A DNA stretch of 7,383 bases from an uncultured Mailhella sp. (GTDB lineage Bacteria; Desulfobacterota; Desulfovibrionia; Desulfovibrionales; Desulfovibrionaceae): NCBI GenBank assembly GCA_910579055.1, contig CAJTSU010000173.1:1-7383 (forward strand), written 5' to 3'. The first letter of the stretch is position 1. The number at the start of each line of letters is the position of its first letter. The notes under the pieces are model-generated. The model searched no databases. It was not told the origin of the DNA and saw only the letters and a list, made by a program, of their open reading frames with translations. Below are positions 1 through 5,249 of the stretch, one piece after another. The translations under genes were made by a program, and so were the position numbers.

Positions 1-10
1 CCCCCTCCAT

Positions 11-28
11 GCCGCATTACCATGCGGC
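11..28. repeat. G/C-rich hairpin at the left edge
   Basis: A perfect 7-bp stem (11-17 with 22-28) closes a 4-nt loop. It can be extended imperfectly outward by pairing the C-run at 1-8 with the G-run at 29-34, allowing a G-T wobble and one mismatch. It lies about 150 nt beyond the AOR stop codon. Neither strand shows a T-tract next to the stem, so it is not a canonical intrinsic terminator, although it could end or protect the AOR transcript. Next to it, at 47-74, are two GCTCGC copies and a small CGCC/GGCG palindrome, which look like dispersed intergenic repeat sequence. Confidence 0.45.
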
Positions 29-115
29 GGGGGGTCGTCGCTCCATAGCTCGCTAACGCTCGCGCCTCCGGCGGTCAAGGTTAGTCTCAACACCACGCTT
101 CCATAAAACGAACGT

Positions 116-121
116 ATTATA
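116..121 (-). promoter_or_regulatory. Possible leftward -10 box downstream of the AOR gene
   Basis: On the minus strand this reads exactly TATAAT, in an A/T-rich patch between the AOR stop codon and the left-edge hairpin. Possible -35 hexamers at 15-17 nt spacing (TTGCCT, TTTGCC, TTTTGC) are poor. It could drive a gene lying left of position 1, or be chance in an A/T-rich stretch. No coding region starts to its left within the window. Confidence 0.2.
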
Positions 122-177
122 CTTGAGCTGTTTCAAAGGCAAAAGCAAGAAGAACTGCGCTGAGCCGGGATGCCCCG

Positions 178-1896
178 TCATTCCTTGTCATCCGTTCCGG
201 AAAAATCGAAGACTCTGGCCAGTTCCTCACGCGGCACATCGAATACCGTATCATGCGGCTTCAGTTCCTCCGTGCGCATGAATGCGGGCACATCGTCTTC
301 TGCTTCGGCAATCCCGGCCAAGACATTAAAACGACGCTCACGCAGCAGGCATTCCGCTCCCATAGCCATAACGCGCTCGGGCGTCCACTCCCCGCCGTAC
401 AGGCCGGCAAGCATTTCCCCCAGCAACCCGAAAACTTCGGGATCAGCAGCGGGCATTCCCGCAAAAATACACATCCCCAAGCTGTCGAACAGCGCCATGA
501 CCTGCTGGGAGCCGCGCGAGGCTTCCACCTGCCCTGAGGAAGCCAGCGGATCGAGCCCCGGCATACCGATAGTATTGCCCGCCGTGTGGTCCGCGCCCAT
601 GGGCGAAGTGGCGCAGGTCACCCCCGTGCCCTTGAGCGCGCGCGGGTCATACCCGGCCAGGGCCTGCCGCTTGACCACAGGAATCCGCGTCACTCCAAGG
701 CTTTTTCCGAAGCGTTCCGTTCCTTGCCCCAGTTCTCTTCCCAGCGGCGTACCTGCCGCCATCTGCCGGATAAGCTCCAGCACTCCGGCACTGTCGCCGT
801 AGGACAGCAGACCGGCTTCAGCAGCCACACCGATGGTCGCGCCCGTTTCCATGGTATCCAGCCCGGCGTCGTCGCACTGGCGGTCAATAAGCGCCACTAC
901 ATCAATATCATCAATGCAAAGATTGGAGCCGTTCAGGGCAATGGTTTCATACTCCATGCCGGAAGTCAGGTACTTGCCGTCCGGCCCGTTGTATACGTTG
1001 GAACAGGCAATCGGACATCCCGCCTGGCAGGCATGGGTCATATTTCCCTGCCGTTCCGCCTGCAAGTCCGCCATGTGTTCACCTGAAAGCGCCGCCGCGC
1101 CCTCAAAGCTGCCTGCAGTGTAGTTGCGGGTGGGAATTGCGCCCATTTCATTCACAGCCCCCACCAGCGCGGCAGTCCCGAACCTGGTTAGCACGTTTCC
1201 TGTCATCGGGTGAGCCTTCAGGGCCTGAACATATGCCTTGCTTGCCGCCCTGAACCGGGGAGCATCCACGAACGATGGCTTCACACCGCCCTCCAGCAGC
1301 ACCACGGCTTTCAGGCCGCGCGCCCCCATGACGCCCCCAAGCCCTCCGCGCGCCGCCGCGCGGGCGGGACGCCCTTCCCGATCCGTAACCTGTATGGAAG
1401 AATTCAGATAGCGCCGTTCTCCGGCCGGGCCTATGCATATAATCGACACCCCGGCCCCGTATCGGGCGCGCAGCCTGTCACAGGCATCATAGGTTCCCCG
1501 CAGCGCCAGCTCGGAAGCTTCCTCCAGGCGGGCGCCTTCCGGGCCGACCACAAGCACTTTCAGTTCACGGGAAACTCCGGACACAACAATCCCGCGCAAT
1601 CCGAGCCTGGCCAGGGCCAGACCTGCCGTGCCTCCCGCGTTGGACTCCTTGATCGTTCCCGTCAGCGGGCTTTTTCCTCCGACGGAAAGGCGGCCTGAAC
1701 TTGCGGCCAGAGTTCCGGCCATCAAACCATTGCAGATGATGAGCATGTTGTCCGGCCCTTCCGGATCGCACGCCGGCTCCAGCTCAGCCGACAGCAGGGC
1801 CGAAACCAGCCCGCGCCCCCCAAGCAGGGCATAATGCTCGTCAACGTCCTCACTCTGTATCCGTTCCGTTCCCATATCCACGCGAAGCAGCTTCAT
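178..1896 (-). CDS. Aldehyde ferredoxin oxidoreductase (AOR) family protein
   Basis: This 572-residue protein has the layout of the tungsten/molybdenum-bispyranopterin AOR family, whose members oxidise aldehydes to carboxylic acids and pass electrons to ferredoxin, normally in the cytoplasm. The N-terminal cofactor domain shows GGRGL (26-30), a Ser/Gly-rich stretch at 66-89, GPAGE (156-160) and RGGLGGVMGARGLKAV (183-198). The [4Fe-4S] ligands are most likely C290, C294, C298 and C476. Both pterin-contact DxxGL(C/D)-type motifs are present, as DDAGLD (342-347) and DSLGMC (471-476). The YDPR...KG...ATS...GADH stretch (416-437) is also family-typical. By comparison with Pyrococcus furiosus AOR, E317 and H437 are plausible active-site residues. 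The first cluster spacing is CxxxCxxxC rather than the CxxCxxxC of the Pyrococcus enzyme. The ATG is preceded by GGGGAG with a 7-nt gap. No partner ferredoxin-like subunit or cofactor gene is visible, so the substrate cannot be assigned. A sigma-54 promoter lies upstream. Confidence 0.93.
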   Translation of the reverse strand: MKLLRVDMGTERIQSEDVDEHYALLGGRGLVSALLSAELEPACDPEGPDNMLIICNGLMAGTLAASSGRLSVGGKSPLTGTIKESNAGGTAGLALARLGLRGIVVSGVSRELKVLVVGPEGARLEEASELALRGTYDACDRLRARYGAGVSIICIGPAGERRYLNSSIQVTDREGRPARAAARGGLGGVMGARGLKAVVLLEGGVKPSFVDAPRFRAASKAYVQALKAHPMTGNVLTRFGTAALVGAVNEMGAIPTRNYTAGSFEGAAALSGEHMADLQAERQGNMTHACQAGCPIACSNVYNGPDGKYLTSGMEYETIALNGSNLCIDDIDVVALIDRQCDDAGLDTMETGATIGVAAEAGLLSYGDSAGVLELIRQMAAGTPLGRELGQGTERFGKSLGVTRIPVVKRQALAGYDPRALKGTGVTCATSPMGADHTAGNTIGMPGLDPLASSGQVEASRGSQQVMALFDSLGMCIFAGMPAADPEVFGLLGEMLAGLYGGEWTPERVMAMGAECLLRERRFNVLAGIAEAEDDVPAFMRTEELKPHDTVFDVPREELARVFDFSGTDDKE

Positions 1897-1961
1897 TTTT
1901 GTTCTCCCCGACTTGCTGTGCGTTCCACACGCTTCCTCTGTTTCAGTCGATGCACTCTTTC

Positions 1962-1978
1962 TGCAAGCATCATGCCGG
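1962..1978 (-). promoter_or_regulatory. Sigma-54 (-24/-12) promoter of the AOR gene
   Basis: On the minus strand, 1978 to 1962 reads CCGGCATGATGCTTGCA. It contains the invariant GG (1976-1975) and GC (1964-1963) separated by exactly 10 nt. Against the usual TGGCACG-N4-TTGCW consensus it differs only at the first T and at one C. Transcription would begin near 1951, giving a leader of about 55 nt before the AOR start codon. Its neighbour, divergent to the AOR gene, encodes a sigma-54 activator with an intact GAFTGA motif. This makes a real promoter much more likely than the match alone would. Confidence 0.8.
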
Positions 1979-1987
1979 TATTTGTTT

Positions 1988-2000
1988 TATCAATTAAACA
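1988..2000 (+). promoter_or_regulatory. IHF-like bending site between enhancer and sigma-54 promoter
   Basis: TATCAATTAAACA matches the WATCAA half of the IHF consensus (WATCAA-N4-TTR) and the final R, but not the TT. It sits in an A/T-rich segment roughly 37-49 bp upstream of the predicted AOR transcription start. That is where IHF typically bends DNA between an enhancer and a sigma-54 promoter. The imperfect match makes this tentative. Confidence 0.4.
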
Positions 2001-2031
2001 AGCTGGTTAAAAGCGATTCGCCCATGCCGCC

Positions 2032-2058
2032 TTCAAAGCTGAATAATTTTAATATAAA
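2032..2058 (+). promoter_or_regulatory. Possible sigma-70 promoter for the regulator gene
   Basis: TTCAAA (2032-2037) and TATAAA (2053-2058) are separated by 15 bp, within the most A/T-rich part of the divergent region. Initiation would fall near 2065, about 100 nt before the preferred GTG start. The leader would then cross the palindromic sites at 2092-2111, which would allow autoregulation. The short spacer and weak -35 keep confidence low. Confidence 0.25.
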
Positions 2059-2091
2059 CAAAAACAGCATGTTGCATCTTTACGAGCATAC

Positions 2092-2116
2092 GACATGTCC
2101 TGTACATGTACGGACA
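2092..2116. promoter_or_regulatory. Tandem palindromic enhancer (UAS) for the sigma-54 activator
   Basis: Two perfect palindromes lie side by side: GACATGTC (2092-2099) and GTACATGTAC (2102-2111). Both carry the core ACATGT, and the cores start at 2093 and 2104, one helical turn (11 bp) apart. Outer arms TGTCC (2096-2100) and GGACA (2112-2116) add a further inverted repeat. A degenerate third site centred on CATG (2068-2071) may belong to the group. The position is about 140-160 bp upstream of the predicted sigma-54 start for the AOR gene, a normal enhancer distance. Assignment to the adjacent activator is an inference from proximity and symmetry. Confidence 0.6.
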
Positions 2117-2152
2117 CAAGAGAACACGCTTTTCCATCATACCCACGACACC

Positions 2153-2156
2153 GGAG
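2153..2156 (+). promoter_or_regulatory. Ribosome binding site that favours the GTG start at 2164
   Basis: GGAG lies 7 nt before GTG at 2164. The in-frame upstream ATG at 2095 has no comparable site, and its coding sequence would run through the palindromic operators. The extra 23 residues it would add are Cys/His/Arg-rich and unlike the start of this family. Confidence 0.6.
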
Positions 2157-2163
2157 CCTGCCC

Positions 2164-4131
2164 GTGAAGGATTCAAGCTATCTCAAAATGGTCGCCGAGG
2201 AATGGCGGCTTTTCCGCGACGGAATTCCTCTTGGCCCCACCCCCACCGTGCGCAGGCTGATCCTCGACTCCTGGAAACGCAGCCGCGACGCCCTGGGGGC
2301 CAGAGATCCCATCGCTGGCGTCCTCCCCCTGCGCGGAGAGGAACTGACGCGCAAACTGGATGAAAACCGTGAGCTCATTACCGGAGCCGGGCCGGTCATG
2401 GAACAATACCGCGCGCTGCTCCAGTCCAGCAACAGCGTTTTCCTCCTGGCCTCCTCGGACGGCATCATCCTGTATCGCCATGGAGCGCCGGGCATTATTG
2501 CCCGCATGGAACATCTTGACGTCGGGGTTGTCGCCACGGAAGACAGAGAAGGAACCAACGGCATCAGCCTGTGCATCATGGAGAAGTGTCCGGTGGAAGT
2601 TTTCGGCCCTGAGCACTATAACGCGAAGGATCACAACTGGTGCTGCGTTTCCGCGCCGCTGCGCAGTGGAAACGGCTTTTTCGTCGGCGTGCTCACGGTC
2701 ATTCTGCCGCTTGAGGAGTTTCATTCACACACCACCGGCATGCTTGTCGCCGCCGCCAACAATATCAATGCCCGGCACCAAGTGCGCGATCTGCTGGATG
2801 ATCAGCAGGCGCTCTTTGAGCTTTGCGGAGGCGGCGTCCTGCTTCTTGACCCGCAGGGCGGCGTAAAATCGACTGACGCTCAGGCCAGAGCGCTGCTGGG
2901 GCTGCCTTCTCCCCCCCGCCAGGCCGGAGATATCCGCGATGTCGTCCGGGGCGGGGAACCGTTTCTCTCTCTTTTGAAAAAGCGGAGGGATGTTCTTCCC
3001 CGCGAGTTCACGCTGGAGCTGGAAACAGGAAGACAGCAATGCGAAATCTCGGCAAGGGTGACGCCTGGAGGGTCAATGGCCGTCCGACTTTCCCCTCCCG
3101 GCGAGACGCGCAGACGCGTAGCGCAAAACGAGGAACGAACGGGCGTCCGGTATGGATTTGAAGACATTGCCGGCGCTTCACCGGCGTTGCGCCGCAGCCG
3201 GGAACTTGCCCGCATCGCCGCGCGGGAGGACGTGAACGTGCTGCTGCTCGGCGAAAGCGGAACGGGCAAAGAACTGTTCGCCCATGCCATTCATGGCGCG
3301 GGCCCCCGCAGAAGACGCCCTTTCATCATTCTCAACTGTGGGGCGATTCCGCGCGAACTGGTGCAGAGCGAGCTGTTCGGCTACGCGGCGGGAGCGTTCA
3401 CCGGAGCAGCAAGGGAAGGACGCTCCGGCAGATTTGAACAGGCCGACGGAGGCACGCTTTTTCTTGATGAAATAGGAGAAATGCCGCTGGACGCCCAGGT
3501 AAGCCTGCTGCGGCTCATCCAGAACGGCGAAGTCAGCCGCATAGGCGGCCGCACTTCCCTGCGCGCCGACGTGCGCATTATTGCCGCGTCAAACCGGGAT
3601 CTCCGTCAGGCCGTCAGAGAGGGAAGTTTCCGCGAGGATCTCTTTCATCGTCTGAATGTCTTTCCCATACATATTCCGCCCCTGCGGGAACGGAATGAAG
3701 ATATAGCGATTCTGGCGCGTCATTTCCTCAAAGCCCGGCCCGGAAACCGCCGTGCGGAAAAATTTTCTCCATCGGCCCTGACCCTGCTGAAACGCCACTG
3801 CTGGCCCGGCAATGTCCGGGAACTGGAGAACATCGTCCTTCGGGCGGCGCTGCTGGCGTCTTCTCCGGTAATCGAACCGGCCGTCATTTCCGCCTGTCTG
3901 GAAGATTCTCTTTCTCCGCCCGCCTCTTGCGCCGTTCAGAGCGAACACGCTGTTTTCTCCGCCATTACGCGGGAAAGTGCGGATGCCGGACGGCATCACC
4001 TGAGTGAACTTCTTGCCCGTCATCAAGGCAATGTCCGGGCCGCAGCAGATGCGATCGGCGTGTCCCGCAGCACACTGTACGGCAGGCTTGCCCGTTGCGG
4101 TCTGAACCCTGCCGCATTTCGCCCGCGCTGA
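2164..4131 (+). CDS. AcoR-type sigma-54-dependent transcriptional activator
   Basis: This 655-residue cytoplasmic enhancer-binding protein (GTG start) resembles the AcoR/DhaR group of activators. The N-terminal region (about 27-205) has the group's RRLILDSWKRSR opening, then a GAF-like sensor ending in the signature EGTNGIS (129-135) and VFGPEHY...HNWCCVSAPL (146-166). A PAS-like segment follows (about 215-310). The AAA+ domain begins near 330 and is intact: Walker A GESGTGKE (363-370), sigma-54-contacting GAFTGA (410-415), Walker B TLFLDEIGE (431-439), PPLRERNEDI (505-514) and CWPGNVREL (546-554). A Fis-type HTH is at about 620-646 (GNVRAAADAIGVSRSTLYGRL). There is no phospho-receiver domain, so activation probably follows direct ligand binding. 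The most likely target is the divergent AOR gene. The inducer is unknown; family members respond to acetoin, glycerol-related compounds or other small molecules. An upstream ATG at 2095 is possible but less likely. Confidence 0.93.
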   Translation: MKDSSYLKMVAEEWRLFRDGIPLGPTPTVRRLILDSWKRSRDALGARDPIAGVLPLRGEELTRKLDENRELITGAGPVMEQYRALLQSSNSVFLLASSDGIILYRHGAPGIIARMEHLDVGVVATEDREGTNGISLCIMEKCPVEVFGPEHYNAKDHNWCCVSAPLRSGNGFFVGVLTVILPLEEFHSHTTGMLVAAANNINARHQVRDLLDDQQALFELCGGGVLLLDPQGGVKSTDAQARALLGLPSPPRQAGDIRDVVRGGEPFLSLLKKRRDVLPREFTLELETGRQQCEISARVTPGGSMAVRLSPPGETRRRVAQNEERTGVRYGFEDIAGASPALRRSRELARIAAREDVNVLLLGESGTGKELFAHAIHGAGPRRRRPFIILNCGAIPRELVQSELFGYAAGAFTGAAREGRSGRFEQADGGTLFLDEIGEMPLDAQVSLLRLIQNGEVSRIGGRTSLRADVRIIAASNRDLRQAVREGSFREDLFHRLNVFPIHIPPLRERNEDIAILARHFLKARPGNRRAEKFSPSALTLLKRHCWPGNVRELENIVLRAALLASSPVIEPAVISACLEDSLSPPASCAVQSEHAVFSAITRESADAGRHHLSELLARHQGNVRAAADAIGVSRSTLYGRLARCGLNPAAFRPR

Positions 4132-4166
4132 AAACGGAACAGCTTTTGCCCCGGCCCGCCTGCCGC

Positions 4167-4207
4167 CCCGTTTCCCGCCGGCTCTTGACAACCCCGCGGG
4201 AAACGGG
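4167..4207. repeat. Perfect 12-bp inverted repeat after the regulator gene
   Basis: CCCGTTTCCCGC (4167-4178) is the exact reverse complement of 4196-4207, across a 17-nt loop. It lies 35 nt past the regulator stop and 35 nt before the next gene's preferred start. Neither side has a run of T, so it is not a textbook intrinsic terminator, but a stem this strong could still end the regulator transcript. The loop contains a consensus -35 hexamer, TTGACA (4185-4190). At 17-bp spacing the -10 would be AGAAAA (4208-4213), which is poor. An operator or terminator role is equally possible. Confidence 0.6.
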
Positions 4208-4232
4208 AGAAAACGCGCCGACACACAGCCAT

Positions 4233-4236
4233 GGAG
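4233..4236 (+). promoter_or_regulatory. Ribosome binding site deciding the start of the membrane protein
   Basis: GGAG lies 6 nt before ATG 4243 and 9 nt before ATG 4246. The earlier in-frame ATG at 4231 has no purine-rich site at a workable distance; the nearest GGGAG is about 20 nt away. ATG 4243 is therefore preferred. Confidence 0.5.
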
Positions 4237-4242
4237 CTTTGC

Positions 4243-5109
4243 ATGATGGAGCGATGTGAACCTCTCACCCATATTTTTGACTGTATTCACCACTTCTGGG
4301 AGCATCCCCGCACCCAGAAGATTCTGGCCGTCCTGATCTTTCTGACCTACCTGCTGGCGCTGGCGGGCATCGAAGCCAACCGGGAAGGCCTGCTGCCGGA
4401 ATGGATGGCCCGCCTGGCCCCCACCAGTCATTTTCAGGCAATTCAGCTCGCCTTCACCCTGATTCTCTGCATGGAACTGATGGAGCTTATCCTCAGCATT
4501 TCCGGTTCTCTCTCCAAATCTCTGGGCAAGCAGTTTGAGGTCATGGCCCTTATTCTGCTGCGCGACGCCTTCAAGCAGCTTTCCCATCTGCCCGAACCCG
4601 TCAGCATTACAGACCCGCAGCCGCTTCTGCTTATCGCGTCCTCGGGCACGGGCGCGCTGGTCATCTTTATCTGTCTCGGCTTTTATCACAGACTACGCAC
4701 CCACCAGAACTACATCAGCGATCCTCTGGAGCAGATGCGCTATGTCATGAGCAAAAAACTCATGGCGCTGGGTCTGGTGCTGCTCTTCACGGGCATTGCC
4801 CTGCGTGATGCCGTCATTTTCTTTCACTCCGGAGAAGACAGCGCCTTTTTTGAAACCATCTATACCGTGCTCATTTTCGCGGATATCGCGCTGGTGCTCA
4901 TTTCCCAGAGATTCATGCCCAGCTTTCATGCCGTCTTCCGCAATTCCGCCTTCGTCATCGGCACGCTGCTCATGCGGCTTTCCCTTTCCACGCCCTGGCC
5001 GTGGAACTTCGCCGCCAGCATCTTTGCCGCCCTGTATGTGCTTGGCGTCACCTGGGCCACGACCTGTTTCGGCTCACCCCATATGAAACGCCGCAATCCC
5101 CGCGCGTAA
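4243..5109 (+). CDS. Multi-pass inner-membrane protein of unknown function
   Basis: I do not recognise this 288-residue protein (292 if ATG 4231 is used). Hydrophobic stretches at about 26-43, 66-88, 97-108, 127-147, 173-194, 204-221 and 257-275, plus a weaker one near 235-248, suggest six to eight membrane passes. There is no cleavable signal peptide and no soluble domain. The C-terminus is strongly basic (MKRRNPRA), as expected for a cytoplasmic end. The tetrapeptide LRDA occurs twice, at 106-109 and 187-190, each next to a hydrophobic run, so charged Arg-Asp pairs sit at or inside the membrane. No transporter, channel or enzyme motif is evident. Inverted repeats on both sides suggest it is transcribed alone. 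The reading frame is well supported by length and by the consistent hydrophobic pattern. Confidence 0.8.
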   Translation: MMERCEPLTHIFDCIHHFWEHPRTQKILAVLIFLTYLLALAGIEANREGLLPEWMARLAPTSHFQAIQLAFTLILCMELMELILSISGSLSKSLGKQFEVMALILLRDAFKQLSHLPEPVSITDPQPLLLIASSGTGALVIFICLGFYHRLRTHQNYISDPLEQMRYVMSKKLMALGLVLLFTGIALRDAVIFFHSGEDSAFFETIYTVLIFADIALVLISQRFMPSFHAVFRNSAFVIGTLLMRLSLSTPWPWNFAASIFAALYVLGVTWATTCFGSPHMKRRNPRA

Positions 5110-5150
5110 GCGTCTGCCATAAGCAGCCCTGCCGCCTGCGCCATGACGTC

Positions 5151-5177
5151 TTGACTTGCCGCCCCCCGGACTTAACT
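5151..5177 (+). promoter_or_regulatory. Possible promoter upstream of htpG
   Basis: TTGACT (5151-5156) is a good -35-like hexamer, but the nearest -10-like sequence, TTAACT (5172-5177), is weak and only 15 bp away. A C-run at 5162-5167 recalls the C-rich -10 of heat-shock sigma-32 promoters, but its spacing from CTTGAC is too short for that class. No CIRCE element is visible in this interval. Confidence 0.25.
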
Positions 5178-5188
5178 CATGACATGCT

Positions 5189-5220
5189 CGGGACGCGGCG
5201 GAATTCTCCTCCGCGTCCCG
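5189..5220 (+). terminator. Strong hairpin between the membrane protein gene and htpG
   Basis: A 14-bp stem with one mismatch (C5199 opposite T5210) pairs 5189-5202 with 5207-5220 around a 4-nt loop. Only a weak T-containing tail (GGTTATTTC) follows. It may terminate the membrane protein transcript. Because it lies just 16 nt before the htpG Shine-Dalgarno, it could instead be part of the htpG leader if transcription starts upstream near 5180. Confidence 0.6.
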
Positions 5221-5249
5221 CGGTTATTTCCCTTCCAAGGAGTGAAGTC

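Noticed and set aside
170..802. Plus-strand open frame (210 codons) opposite the AOR gene
   Set aside because: Its Ser/Pro/Arg-rich translation is typical of antisense to a G+C-rich gene, and the AOR frame beneath it is strongly supported by motifs.
2095..2163. N-terminal extension of the regulator from ATG 2095
   Set aside because: It has no Shine-Dalgarno sequence, would place the palindromic operator inside coding sequence, and encodes residues unlike the family start. GTG 2164 has GGAG at 7 nt.
3589..4689. Long minus-strand open frame (366 codons) opposite the regulator and membrane protein genes
   Set aside because: It spans two well-supported plus-strand genes and the inverted repeat between them, has an Arg/Gln/Gly-rich composition with no recognisable domain, and is best explained as a shadow frame of G+C-rich coding sequence.
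5151..5180. Sigma-32 heat-shock promoter or CIRCE element before htpG
   Set aside because: CTTGAC and the C-run are too close together for sigma-32 spacing, and no TTAGCACTC/GAGTGCTAA repeat is present.
5001..5249. Upstream extension of the htpG frame
   Set aside because: It overlaps the end of the membrane protein gene and crosses the intergenic hairpin. The HtpG family begins at MAEAHTREF, with a strong ribosome binding site just before it.
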